Positions 53,756-63,385 of a DNA stretch of 64,000 bases are shown one piece after another. A program made the translations under genes and the position numbers. The notes under the pieces are model-generated. The model had not been told where the DNA came from. It did not search any database and worked only from the letters and a program-made list of their open reading frames with translations. The DNA is from Candidatus Enterococcus ferrettii (lineage in GTDB: Bacteria; Bacillota; Bacilli; Lactobacillales; Enterococcaceae): contig NZ_JAFREL010000004.1 of NCBI RefSeq assembly GCF_017377655.1, positions 1 through 64,000 on the forward strand. The letters run 5' to 3'. Position 1 is the first letter of the stretch; every line of letters starts with the position of its first letter.

Positions 53756-54660
53756 TTATTTTCTCCCCTGCCAATTCATCAAACTGTGAATTGTACAACG
53801 CAGCGTAATAATCACCTTTGGCTAATAGTTCTTCGTGTGTTCCTTGATAACGCCGTCTTGCATGTAAAGAATCTTATCTACATCCTTAATCGTCGATAAA
53901 CGGTGAGCGATAACGAAGGATGTCCGGCCCCAGCCATTAGGTTGTTCATGGCCTGTTAGATAAGTAATTCCGTTCTGGTATCGACAGAAGAGGTTGCTTC
54001 ATCCAAAATCAGGATTGGTTTGTCTGCTAAGATAGCACGAGCGATCGTCAGCAGTTGTTTTTGTCCTTGAGAGATGTTGGATGATTCTTCGTTCAATTCC
54101 ATATTGTAGCCGCCAGGTAAGATTTCGATGAAGTGGTTTACGTGGGCGGCTTTGGCTGCGGCGTAAACTTCTTCGTCGGTGACATCGAGTCTTCCGTAGC
54201 GGAGATTGTCCTGATGGTATCCTTGAACAACCAGGTATCTGGTAAGACCATTCCGATATTTTCGCGTAAATCTGCGCGTTTGAAGTCTCTGATGTCGTGA
54301 CCATCGATTTTGATTGCCCCTGAATTGACATCGTAGAAGCGCATTAACAGTTTAACTATTGTAGTCTTGCCGGCACCAGTTGGTCCAGTTTGTCCTGGTT
54401 CGACGTGGCTGCTGAAGTCATTGATAATAATTTTGTCCGGTGTGTAACCGAATTGAACGTGTTCAAAATCAACTTCGCCCTTAACCTTGCAAATTTTAAC
54501 TGGGTTTTCGACAGTTTGAGCTTCTTCATCTTCGCCAAGAATTCAAAAACACGTCCAGCAGCGGCTGCCATGAATTGCAGCAGGTCTGATACTTGTACCA
54601 ACTGTGCAATTGGTTGGGTAAGGTTCCAGACGTATAAGAAAACTTTATACCGCATAAAAA
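53756..54660 (-). pseudogene. Remnant of an ABC exporter (ATPase half, 5' truncated, several frameshifts)
   Basis: Reading across frames gives the end of a transmembrane domain (MAAAAGRVFEF), the Walker A GPTGAGKTTI, MRFYDVNSGAIKIDGHDIR, the signature region NISQGQKQLLTIARAILAD and Walker B ILILDEATSSVD, then VIAHRLSTIKDVD. These sit in at least three frames, with in-frame stops (after TELLI). The usual signature LSGGQ reads NISQGQ. About the last 290 residues of a LmrA/MsbA-type exporter remain; the N-terminal half is gone. It is non-functional. Confidence 0.88.
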
Positions 54661-54727
54661 CATGAATGCGAACGTATTCACTCGCGCTAAAATAATTACA
54701 TAGAATAATATAAGGAGTTGAACAATC

Positions 54728-54946
54728 ATGATTACTACTACAATCCGCATACCTGAAGAAGATTATAAAAAAGTGAAATCTCTGGCTGCATTTGAAGAAG
54801 TCAGTGTTTCAGAATTTATACGTAACGCGATTTTGGAACATGTTGAAGATGCTCTTGATTACGAAGCCGGTATCAATATTCTGACTGAAAAAAATGAGCG
54901 TGTTTCCCGGAAAGACGTATTAAAAGAGGTACTTTCTGACTTTTAA
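54728..54946 (+). CDS. Ribbon-helix-helix (RelB/StbD-like) antitoxin, apparently orphan
   Basis: 72 residues. TTTIRIPEEDYKKVKSLAAF and VSVSEFIRNAILEHVED match DUF6290/RelB-type antitoxins of TA systems. The ATG follows AAGGAGTTGAACAATC. Usually a RelE-type toxin gene overlaps the antitoxin end. Downstream (54947-55112) I see only a short open frame (RLIVDIINNGFQHRF) without a start, so the toxin is absent or decayed. Confidence 0.8.
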   Translation: MITTTIRIPEEDYKKVKSLAAFEEVSVSEFIRNAILEHVEDALDYEAGINILTEKNERVSRKDVLKEVLSDF

Positions 54947-55112
54947 GGGTGCTAAGAAATCACTTTAGTGTTATCAAGCGGAGAGTTTTCGTTTAATTGT
55001 TGATATTATCAATAATGGATTTCAACATCGTTTCATGCCAATTTATCAAGCAAGCTACCACGGAATATGTGTGTTCAAATTCTCCAAAACAAATCTTCAC
55101 TCTCTTCCTACA

Positions 55113-55152
55113 CAAACAAAAAACACCCATCTACCAAAAAACGGCAGATAGG
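55113..55152 (-). terminator. Terminator of the galactitol-type PTS operon
   Basis: On the minus strand CCTATCTGCC pairs with GGTAGATGGG around GTTTTTT, followed by TGTTTTTTGTTTG. Confidence 0.85.
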
Positions 55153-55182
55153 CTTTAAACATTTATCTCAAGCTAACACCAC

Positions 55183-55833
55183 TTACTGTTTAACTTGACC
55201 ATACTCTTTAAATACTTCAACAGCAGTCTGAATCTGTTCTTCGTTCAGTTTAGCGATATCGCCTCCGTAAGAGTGCGCTACATATAATGTCTTGGCAGCT
55301 TCTTCTAGATATACGGCAGCGTATAAGGCTTCTTTCAGGTTTTTACCCACAGTGACGACCCCGTGATTTTTTAGCACTACGGCTAATTGATCTCCGATAT
55401 GGTCAACCACTGCGTAACCCATATCAATACTGGCTGCTGAACTATAAGGAGCCACATTTACTGGACCTTTTGCTGTATTAGCAAGTGTTGTAACGTCGCA
55501 ATCGATCTGATCCACCACCAAACCAATTCCCGTAGCATAGGGTTGATGGGTGTGAATGACGGCGTTAACAGCGGGCATCTGTTGGAAAATATAGCGAATA
55601 GCGACCGTATCAACACTCGGACGGCGTTCTCCTTCAATTACCTTGCCCTCCATAGTCACTACTAAGACATCTTCGGGAACCATCTCTTCGTACATCATTC
55701 CGCTAGGCGTAACTAGTAACGTCTCTGGGTTCACTCGTACACTTACGTTTCCTCCCGATAAGGAGATCAAGCCGTAGCGATCCAATTTTATTCCTGCAGC
55801 GATCATTTCTGCTTTTTCTTTTTCTAACATCAT
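55183..55833 (-). CDS. Class II aldolase/epimerase family protein (FucA/AraD-like)
   Basis: 216 residues. Zinc ligands are His94 and His96 (AVIHTHQPYA) and His157 (VVLKNHGVV). LSGGNVSVRV is the phosphate-binding region. At the catalytic acid, FucA has Glu and AraD has Asp; here the segment is RPSVDTVAI with Asp75, closer to AraD. It splits or epimerises a pentulose- or deoxyhexulose-phosphate from the PTS. Its ATG overlaps the stop of the preceding membrane-protein gene (TGATG). Confidence 0.88.
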   Translation of the reverse strand: MMLEKEKAEMIAAGIKLDRYGLISLSGGNVSVRVNPETLLVTPSGMMYEEMVPEDVLVVTMEGKVIEGERRPSVDTVAIRYIFQQMPAVNAVIHTHQPYATGIGLVVDQIDCDVTTLANTAKGPVNVAPYSSAASIDMGYAVVDHIGDQLAVVLKNHGVVTVGKNLKEALYAAVYLEEAAKTLYVAHSYGGDIAKLNEEQIQTAVEVFKEYGQVKQ

Positions 55834-56336
55834 CTAGCCTCTTTTTTCTTTTTGGCAAGAGCAATATACTCCGTATTTACTCTTCTAGCACGAGCTTTCA
55901 ATGACTCTGGATGTTTTTCATATTCCATATCCAGTAATAATCGAAACAGCTCTTGACCTTCACTATAATTTTTCGTATTCAACCAATAACGTCCTTTTAG
56001 TACTCCGCCGCCATCCATTCGCAGGAACATTTTTCCTGCCGTTGGAAACTCACGAATTTTAAAGCTTTTCAACAGAGTTAAATCGTAGGCATCTTCTCGG
56101 TTAAATGAACGCAAAGTTAGCATTTCTCCATCAACGTTTATCTCTCTTGGCGTAACTTTTGCCACAAGTGCGTTCCAAAAGCTGTAAAAAGCAACGATTC
56201 CAATTAGGAACATTAGCTCTGGTATGTGATTGGTGATGATTGAGCCAACTGCGATGAGAAAAACAATTAATGAGACTACTCCTGTAACAGGGACATCGAT
56301 AAAGTACAATGTTTTATCATACTCGAACCGTTTCAT
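55830..56336 (-). CDS. Small membrane protein in the PTS operon
   Basis: About 168 residues from the ATG at 56336 after AAGGGGGAAGAACAT. Two hydrophobic helices lie near residues 15-35 and 40-58 (LMFLIGIVAFYSFWNAL). The rest is a cytoplasmic, charged, probably beta-rich domain. I do not recognise a family. Its position between EIIC and an aldolase suggests a link to the sugar's uptake or early metabolism, but no function is visible. Confidence 0.75.
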   Translation of the reverse strand: MKRFEYDKTLYFIDVPVTGVVSLIVFLIAVGSIITNHIPELMFLIGIVAFYSFWNALVAKVTPREINVDGEMLTLRSFNREDAYDLTLLKSFKIREFPTAGKMFLRMDGGGVLKGRYWLNTKNYSEGQELFRLLLDMEYEKHPESLKARARRVNTEYIALAKKKKEAR

Positions 56337-56366
56337 ATGTTCTTCCCCCTTTTCCATACGAAAGAA

Positions 56367-57740
56367 TTACGCAGCTTCTCCTCCATCGTGGAACTGCGAA
56401 GCTTCTTTTTTGATTCGGTTACGGTTCCAGATAGCCATTGCCAAAGCAACAAAGGCCCCAACTCCCGTACCAATATAGCCGAGACCATTTAAGCGGACCA
56501 ACGCCCAAGTCAATGGGTTCGCACCGTCACAAATAGATGAAATTTGCGATGCGCCTTCTGGCATTTGGAAATTCACGTTGTTCGCAGCAGTCGTAATCAT
56601 TGGCGCTAAGTCTGTAGCGATCCACAACCCGAAAATCAAGACAATCAAACCGACGATTAATCCTCTAAATCCGTTTTCCTTTACGATAGGTGTGATTAAT
56701 ACGAACATCCATGGTATAACAGCTAAATCAGCAAAGGGCATGACCGTATTTCCTGGCAAGACAACTGCTAAGAAAATCAACAAGGGGACTAAAATGAATG
56801 AGATTGCTAATGTTACCGGATGTCCTACACCAACCGCAGAATCTAAGCCAATATAAATTTTCCCGCGGTTTTGGAATCGATTTTGGATGAATTCGCTGGC
56901 AGCGTCACTAATCGGCATCAAGCCCTCCATCAGCAAAGCAGCCATTTTGGGGATTAGGACTAGAACAGCTCCTAGTGAAACTCCTAATGTCAATACTTGT
57001 GTTACATCATACCCTGCAATGATCCCAATAATTATTCCTAGGAAGGTTCCTACTAAGATTGGTTCACCAAATACACCGAATCTTCGTTGCACTGTATCCA
57101 TATTGATATTGATATTTCTTACGCCCGGAATCATATCGATCAATTTATTAATCACCATCGCGATCGGAGCATAGGCGGTTGTAAATCCATGAGGCAGTGA
57201 AACCCCCGGCAGATCTAGCGATTTTTCTACCTCTGGGGCGGTAACATCGCCCAAAACCATAATGATGACCATGTTGACAACTGCCGCAAAAATTCCCAAC
57301 CACAAAGTATCGGTGATAATGGCTACCAAAGCACCAGTAAAAGCAAAATGCCAGTAATCCCAAATATCCACATCCACTGTTTGCGTTGTATTTGTCAACA
57401 GCATCACAATATTTACCAATAAGCCTAATGGAATGATGATCAGTCCCACCGTTGAGCCCATTGCAATCGCCGCAGAGGCCGGCCATCCCACATCAATCGT
57501 CGATAAACTTAATCCATAACGATCCACCATCGCCTGCACCGCTGGCGAAAGACTGGTTCCTAATAACGAGTTGATGACCAAGTTCAAACCAATGAAGCCT
57601 ACCCCTACCGTCAAACCTGCGCGAAGACTCTGACCCACACCTGTTCTGAAGGCACAACCAATGATAAAGATCACAATTGGCATTACAACGGATACACCCA
57701 AGCCCTGAATAAATTGAAACACATTGATAATAGCATCCAT
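56367..57740 (-). CDS. Galactitol-type PTS component IIC
   Basis: 457 residues with about ten to eleven membrane segments. FRTGVGQSLRAGLTVGVGFIG, SLPHGFTTAYAPIAMVINK and IYIGLDSAVGVGHPVTLAIS match the EIIC-GAT family. It transports and phosphorylates a polyol or related sugar with IIA and IIB encoded upstream. An AGGGGGAATAGTC site precedes the ATG. The substrate is not determined; galactitol-class IIC proteins also handle pentitols. Confidence 0.92.
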   Translation of the reverse strand: MDAIINVFQFIQGLGVSVVMPIVIFIIGCAFRTGVGQSLRAGLTVGVGFIGLNLVINSLLGTSLSPAVQAMVDRYGLSLSTIDVGWPASAAIAMGSTVGLIIIPLGLLVNIVMLLTNTTQTVDVDIWDYWHFAFTGALVAIITDTLWLGIFAAVVNMVIIMVLGDVTAPEVEKSLDLPGVSLPHGFTTAYAPIAMVINKLIDMIPGVRNININMDTVQRRFGVFGEPILVGTFLGIIIGIIAGYDVTQVLTLGVSLGAVLVLIPKMAALLMEGLMPISDAASEFIQNRFQNRGKIYIGLDSAVGVGHPVTLAISFILVPLLIFLAVVLPGNTVMPFADLAVIPWMFVLITPIVKENGFRGLIVGLIVLIFGLWIATDLAPMITTAANNVNFQMPEGASQISSICDGANPLTWALVRLNGLGYIGTGVGAFVALAMAIWNRNRIKKEASQFHDGGEAA

Positions 57741-57778
57741 GACTATTCCCCCTTTTTACTCGTAGTATTAATTACCAG

Positions 57779-58063
57779 TTACATCTCCATCAATTCAATA
57801 ATTCTGTCAATCGTTGGTTTCGTATTGACCCCCGTTAAAAAGCACACACCCGAAACAGATTCACAGTCCAACCCTTTAGGTATAACGGTTGTAGAAATCA
57901 AAAAATCATAATTTGCTGCTTTATTTGGTGCCTCTGAAATTTTGCATTGGGTAATTTTATACTTTCCTCTATACCCATTTTCATCCAAAATTTTTGAAAT
58001 TTTTCCGTTTACTGCCGTTGATGTTGCAATGCCTGAACCACAAGCTAATAGAATATTTTTCAT
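57779..58063 (-). CDS. Galactitol-type PTS component IIB
   Basis: 94 residues from the ATG at 58063; a GTG three codons upstream is possible. The phosphorylated Cys is Cys8 in ILLACGSGIATSTAV. The length fits a standalone EIIB-Gat. It lies between the IIA and IIC genes. Confidence 0.93.
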   Translation of the reverse strand: MKNILLACGSGIATSTAVNGKISKILDENGYRGKYKITQCKISEAPNKAANYDFLISTTVIPKGLDCESVSGVCFLTGVNTKPTIDRIIELMEM

Positions 58064-58076
58064 CTTTTCCACGTCC

Positions 58077-58550
58077 TCATTTTAAATTCTGCTTCATTTT
58101 TTTGACGGCTTCCGTTGCCGTTTTGGCTTGAACAATCGCTAAGACTTTTTCATCTTTTTGAAACATATCAATCAATGCCTGTAAAAATTCCAGTTGTTTC
58201 TTAGGCTCTTTGATCGCCAGCATAAAAATGATCTTCACTGGAACTAAGACTTCTGGTGAGCCCATCATTTCAAACATCACTGGATTCTTCAGAATACCAA
58301 TGGCCATCGATTGCTTAAAAACATACTCTGAATCAGTATGAGGAATCGCAACCCCAACATTTTCTAGGGGCAAACCCGTCGAAAATTCTTTTTCCCGGTC
58401 CTGAATTGCTCGACTAAACTCTCCATTCACACACTGATTTTTTTCAAGACGATTGGCTAATGCCGCCAATGAAGAAAAATTGTCTGCTTCGTTTATTTCT
58501 AAATCTACTAAATGTTCATCTAAGTACATTTCATCCCAAAAGTCAGCCAC
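58077..58550 (-). CDS. Galactitol-type PTS component IIA
   Basis: 157 residues of the PTS_EIIA_2 (fructose/mannitol) fold, with the phosphorylated His in NVGVAIPHTDSEY. A GTG start follows directly on the TAG stop of the regulator gene, so translation is coupled. It receives phosphate from HPr. Confidence 0.92.
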   Translation of the reverse strand: MADFWDEMYLDEHLVDLEINEADNFSSLAALANRLEKNQCVNGEFSRAIQDREKEFSTGLPLENVGVAIPHTDSEYVFKQSMAIGILKNPVMFEMMGSPEVLVPVKIIFMLAIKEPKKQLEFLQALIDMFQKDEKVLAIVQAKTATEAVKKMKQNLK

Positions 58551-60494
58551 CTAGATTGCACTCCCTTCACCCATCACTAATTCTAAAAGAGTCTGCTTAT
58601 CCGTTACTTGAATCAGCTTTTCAACATTTTCCTCCTTCTCGATAAATTCAAGCAAACCGGTGATTTTACTCTTCGCCGTATCAATGTCCGTATCCGAAAT
58701 AGCAAAAAACAGAATCACATTAACATTGTTGATTCCCCAATTTATTTTCTTATCTAACGTCATGATTCCAATCGATGTTTGATTGACTTCACTAGGATCT
58801 GCATGGGGAATAGCAACGCTGACAGAAAAACTGGTATCTCCTAATTTTTCTCGAACCCAAACGGATTCACCAAAATTTTCTTTTGCAATTCCCAGCTCTT
58901 GATATTTTTCAATCATAAAATTCAAACATTTTTCCTTATTCTCCACATGCTGTCGGAGGAAAATAAGCTCTGGATTGATCCATTGGTGCTGAACGTGAGA
59001 ATTTTCTTTTGCAGTTGCGTTGTAACGTTTATAGTAAGTATGAACGATTCGACTAATCTCTTCGTCCTTAATCATTGGAGAGATGTATACGATGTTCCTT
59101 GCTTTTAAGGTATTGTCCGTAGTAACGACAACATCATGAAAATTCAAGGTCACCTGCTCAAATTCTTTCGTAGTTAGTTGAATCACTTTGTCAGTATGAG
59201 GAATGATTCGACGAATTTTCGTATAAATCAAATCACTCGTAATCAAGCCTCGCGAAAGAATCACATAGATATTGCGAAAACTCACCCCATACTTTCGTTC
59301 CAAGGAAACTTGAAAATAAATTACTAAAAAAGAAATCTCATCACCTGTAATTTCAATCGAAAAGCGCTGAGCTAAACTACTCGTGGCATAACACATCATG
59401 GAATATAATAGTAGATACCGATTTTTTATTTCCTCCATAAAAGGATTTTTGATCAATATGTTGCGACGCAAACGATAAATCATCGGAACAATATGACTCA
59501 TCAATGAATCATGTAATTCTTGGTCGCCAGAAAAATCGATATTTAATAAATTGCCCAAGTCAGACGTCAATTCTTCTACAACTTCCTGATAGCAGCTGTC
59601 ATAACTTTTCGTTGATTTATGGCACGGCTTGACGTTCATGGCGTACAACGTTTCAGACAAATGGTAAATATCAGGATACCAAAGTTCAATTGAACTATTC
59701 GCTGAAATGAAGGAACAAATTTCATAGGATTGAGTATAAAGTGCCAAATCCTCCAATTCATTCTTCTTCTTCTCTTCGATCGTCATGTGGCAGCCCTTTT
59801 CTGCGCGAGTAAGCAAACATAAAAGTGTAAGAAAAATTGCTGAAAAATATTTATTTGAAATGTCGCTGTAAAAGATATCCGAAAATTTTTCTAACGTATC
59901 TTTGACTAACTGAATCAAGGTCTTCGAGAAATAATTGCTTAATTGAACGATCAACTCATCGTTGTTTACCAGCAAGGTATCGGGGAATTTTGTCATCAAA
60001 AAGTTCTGGTAAGACTGTTGGATATTGGCTTCGGGCCCTTTAAGGAACGCTTTTCCTTTGTTTTGGCAAATTTTCACCTCAAAGTGCCGCAGATAATGTT
60101 GTAAATAATCCAAATCTTTTTTTAGCGTCGAATCAGAGATAAAGAAATGCTTTTCCATCACTTCGAGAAATTGCCCTGTCGGACGCATAAATAATTGCCG
60201 CAGAATTGCTTCTCTCCTGCCTAAAACATCATAAACATCTCCCTCGTTCTCTAAAGAAATGTCCCAGATATGGCTGATATTTCCATCAATCCCAACTAGC
60301 TTGATTCCATGTCGAGGGACTTTGACGATCTCGATCTCTTTTTTGGCTAATTCCTTATTCAAAAAATTAACATCGTTCAAAATTGTTCGAGTTGAAACTT
60401 CCAGCTTATCACTAAAATAGTCCGTTGCTCTATATTCGCTTTCTGAAAGCAATAAGGAGAGTAATTGATTTCGTCGTCGCATACTTTTTTCCAT
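58551..60494 (-). CDS. BglG/MtlR-type PRD transcriptional regulator
   Basis: About 647 residues from the ATG at 60494 after GAGGAGGTGAAAAA. It has an N-terminal Mga-like helix-turn-helix (RATDYFSDKLEVSTRTILND), two PTS regulation domains between about 170 and 400, an EIIB-like part (VILSRGL), and a C-terminal EIIA domain with VAIPHADPSE. Such proteins activate their own PTS operon, here the galactitol-type one that follows directly, with phosphorylation by PTS components controlling activity. Confidence 0.93.
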   Translation of the reverse strand: MEKSMRRRNQLLSLLLSESEYRATDYFSDKLEVSTRTILNDVNFLNKELAKKEIEIVKVPRHGIKLVGIDGNISHIWDISLENEGDVYDVLGRREAILRQLFMRPTGQFLEVMEKHFFISDSTLKKDLDYLQHYLRHFEVKICQNKGKAFLKGPEANIQQSYQNFLMTKFPDTLLVNNDELIVQLSNYFSKTLIQLVKDTLEKFSDIFYSDISNKYFSAIFLTLLCLLTRAEKGCHMTIEEKKKNELEDLALYTQSYEICSFISANSSIELWYPDIYHLSETLYAMNVKPCHKSTKSYDSCYQEVVEELTSDLGNLLNIDFSGDQELHDSLMSHIVPMIYRLRRNILIKNPFMEEIKNRYLLLYSMMCYATSSLAQRFSIEITGDEISFLVIYFQVSLERKYGVSFRNIYVILSRGLITSDLIYTKIRRIIPHTDKVIQLTTKEFEQVTLNFHDVVVTTDNTLKARNIVYISPMIKDEEISRIVHTYYKRYNATAKENSHVQHQWINPELIFLRQHVENKEKCLNFMIEKYQELGIAKENFGESVWVREKLGDTSFSVSVAIPHADPSEVNQTSIGIMTLDKKINWGINNVNVILFFAISDTDIDTAKSKITGLLEFIEKEENVEKLIQVTDKQTLLELVMGEGSAI

Positions 60495-60710
60495 TTTTTC
60501 ACCTCCTCGGCTTAACGTAATAATTTTCCTTAAGAGAAAAAAATCGTTTGATTCGAATGTTAAACTGACATTCTCACTATCTCTTATATTTATCATAGTA
60601 GATTTCCATCTTTGATAAAAGGCCGCCTTTTTTCATCATTAATCATGAAAGTGTTAAGGCAGTGTTATAAAGTTTGGTAAAAGGGCTGATTGTTCGATTT
60701 TTTCTAAGAC

Positions 60711-60775
60711 AAAAAACCAAACACGCTATCCTCTCATCACTAATGATAAGAGTCAGTTGTTCGGCTTCTTTTTAT
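60711..60775. terminator. Terminator below the NmrA-like gene
   Basis: CCAAACA (60717-60723) pairs with TGTTCGG (60758-60764), and CTCATCA with TGATAAG inside, giving a branched stem. T-runs lie on both sides, so it can act in both directions. The rest of 60495-60788 is AT-rich and should include the regulator's promoter. Confidence 0.7.
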
Positions 60776-60788
60776 CTATTCATTTTGT

Positions 60789-61748
60789 TTAGCGCATCCC
60801 TGACCAATTATTAATTCGTTCCTCCCATACATAACTGGATTCATGAATAATGTCTCTAGCTGTTTTCTGCTTCTGACCAGTCAAGAGCTCGAAATCAGGA
60901 GAAACAACATCCAGTAATCCATCACGAATGGCTGCATCATTTGTCACAATGTCATCTCCAGAAAATGGAACTGGGGATTTTGAAAAGTCTCCGGTAATAT
61001 GACGAGGGACGTGTAATTTTTCCAGATATTGATAGTAACTTTCTTCATCTACCGGATCATAAACTAAATTCATACCAGACACTTCATTCACCAGTTCACA
61101 TAATTCTCGTACAGAAATTGATTCTCTACCGTAGATGTTATATCCCCGATAATCTTCTCCCTTTCCAAGTAAAGAAGCTGTTGCTGCAGCTGCTGCATCA
61201 TCTTTGGCAATCAATGCCCCTCTGCCTTCCATTGCCGTACTTGCCCAAACATTATCTGCCATCATAGCTAGCATTGGATACATCGTAAGATAATTTTCAA
61301 TGTATAAGCTATTTCTTACAGTAGTATAGGGATGTCCGGTTTCTTTTAAATATACTTCAGTAGCGGTGTGATCCGGAGTTACATCCAAATGTGCATATTT
61401 AGGATCCGTTGCTCCGTATCCTGAACTATAAGTCACATGGCTTACGCCTTGGTTAATAGCTGCATCAATTGCATTTTTGTGTTGCTGAACACGTTTTCCA
61501 ACTTGTAATCCAGAAACAACATAAATTCTATCACCTCCCTTGAATGCTTTATTCAAGGCTTCTGTATCGTCATAATTGGCTTCAAAAACCTGTACGCCAG
61601 CATCTTTCCACCGTTTCAATTTTTCGTCGGGAACAAATTTCATGTTCCAAACAGTGAAGGTTAAGTTTTCTCCACCCACTTCTTTTAACATGTTTTCCGC
61701 AACTCGACCAGCTAATTTCCCATCTGCACCTGTAACAATATAACGCAT
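60789..61748 (-). CDS. NmrA/QorB-like NAD(P)-binding atypical short-chain reductase
   Basis: About 319 residues from the ATG at 61748; a GTG three codons earlier abuts the AGGAG site. The N terminus has the dinucleotide-binding pattern VTGADGKLAGRVAENML. THVTYSSGYGATDP and TTVRNSLYIENYL are typical of the NmrA/QorB quinone-reductase-like group. It is divergent from a LysR-type regulator, a common pairing for such stress-linked reductases. Confidence 0.87.
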   Translation of the reverse strand: MRYIVTGADGKLAGRVAENMLKEVGGENLTFTVWNMKFVPDEKLKRWKDAGVQVFEANYDDTEALNKAFKGGDRIYVVSGLQVGKRVQQHKNAIDAAINQGVSHVTYSSGYGATDPKYAHLDVTPDHTATEVYLKETGHPYTTVRNSLYIENYLTMYPMLAMMADNVWASTAMEGRGALIAKDDAAAAATASLLGKGEDYRGYNIYGRESISVRELCELVNEVSGMNLVYDPVDEESYYQYLEKLHVPRHITGDFSKSPVPFSGDDIVTNDAAIRDGLLDVVSPDFELLTGQKQKTARDIIHESSYVWEERINNWSGMR

Positions 61749-61874
61749 ACTTTTCACACTCCTAACTATTATTTACTGCATGTTCAATTTATCACAAAAT
61801 TTGATCTTCTTGAAATCACTTGTTATTATATTTAATAAGCATTACTTATTACGCAAATGAGGGAGGACCTTTTA

Positions 61875-62785
61875 ATGCAAATTGAACACCTAAGAACATT
61901 TGTTGATTTAGCTGAGACGCTCAATTTTAGACAAACCTCTGAAAATATGAACTTGACTCAGCCTGCTGTGACACAGATAATTAAATCATTGGAAGTTCAA
62001 ATAAACGTTGAGCTCTTCAATCGCACAAAACAACGCGTTCGGCTTACTCAGGCTGGAATTGTTTTTTATAATGATACGAAGCTGTTACTAAAAAAATTTG
62101 ATTCTTCTGTCGAACAGGTGAAGGAGATCGCCCAACAAGCTAACCATACGTTTACTATCGGTTTTTCTGGTACCGCTTTCGAGATGAATATTCTTCCGAA
62201 GATAATCAGTAAATTCAAAAAAAATATCCAGCTATTCATATACATCTAGAAAACTTCAACCACAACATTTTGAAAAAGGACCTTGTCTCTAAAAGCTGCG
62301 ATATTATCTTTCAAACATTGGATAGCGTAGAAACTCTTTCTAATGTACAATTCACTCCTTTAATGTCAGGTGAATTTGTTTGTGTACTTCCAGAAAAACA
62401 CTCGCTTTCAACTCGAGCAATGATTTCATTTGCTGATTTAGCCAATGAAAATATTATTCTATTCAATTCTTATCAGTGCCCGCCAAAGCAAGCGGAGGTT
62501 CAACGCTTGATCAAAGAAAACTGTCCTGAAGGAATATTTTGCTATGCAGATTCCATTCTCTTATCCCACACAATGGTACAAAGCGGACTGGGGATTTCTG
62601 TCATGCCAAACTTTATCACTAATTTTTCAAGCTACCAGCATTACACAGATCTGTCGATAATTCCATTTGATTATAAAACCGATCTAGTTTATGGAATTGC
62701 TTCTTTGAAAAACAATGATAAGAATATGATCCATTCTTTTATCTCCTTCACCTGTGCTTTTATCGAAAACGAAGCATCAAATTGA
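61875..62785 (+). pseudogene. LysR-family regulator with a frameshift
   Basis: The ATG at 61875 follows GGGAGGACCTTTTA. The helix-turn-helix is LNFRQTSENMNLTQPAVTQI (about 16-35). The frame stops at 62249 after a run of eight A's (62217-62224), but KYPAIHIHLENFNHNILKKD and the whole LysR sensor domain continue in another frame to 62785. One extra A restores a normal LysR protein of about 303 residues. It may be a real disruption or a homopolymer error. It is divergent from the NmrA-like gene. Confidence 0.85.
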
Positions 62786-62856
62786 TGGTTGCGGTTAAGA
62801 TTTTGAATCCACTGTCTTATTGTCAATAAAAATAATTAGTCAAGGAGGCTTTACTC

Positions 62857-63378
62857 ATGGACACTTGGGCAAATTTCGACTTTCAATCCTTTTGGGAAGA
62901 ATCAACTTATGCAAAAGAACATTATGAAGGAGGCGACTTCACTGTATCTGATAGACAAATTATTGAGGACCAGTTAGGTTATAAATTGCCAGATTCCTAT
63001 GTTTCTTTCATGAAAAAGCATAATGGAGGAATCCCGACTAGGACAGAATTTGAAACAAAGACACCGACAAGCTGGTCCGAGACAGGAATTGCGATTAATG
63101 GTTTTTTGAACATTGGATTGGCCGGGGAAAATGCCTTGCTGGGAGAATTTGGCAGTCGCTTTTGGATCGAGGAATGGGGGTATCCAGATATTGGCATTGC
63201 CATCTGTGACTGTCCTTCTGCTGGTCACGACATGGTTTTCTTAGATTACAAAAAATATGGCACTCAGGAACAGCCTGCGGTCGTTCATATTGAACAAGAA
63301 TTTGATTATACGATTACTTTTCTAGCCAAGGATTTTGAGAGCTTTGTATTCAGTCTAAAGGAAGAGGAAGAATATTAG
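62857..63378 (+). CDS. SMI1/KNR4 (SUKH) family protein
   Basis: 173 residues. The fold signature runs from YKLPDSYVSFMKKHNGGIPT near residue 37 through WGYPDIGIAICDCPSAGHDM to VVHIEQEFDYTITFLAKDF. SUKH proteins commonly act as immunity proteins against toxin nucleases. No toxin gene is adjacent here, so its role is open. The ATG follows CAAGGAGGCTTTACTC. Confidence 0.87.
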   Translation: MDTWANFDFQSFWEESTYAKEHYEGGDFTVSDRQIIEDQLGYKLPDSYVSFMKKHNGGIPTRTEFETKTPTSWSETGIAINGFLNIGLAGENALLGEFGSRFWIEEWGYPDIGIAICDCPSAGHDMVFLDYKKYGTQEQPAVVHIEQEFDYTITFLAKDFESFVFSLKEEEEY

Positions 63379-63385
63379 CTCACCA

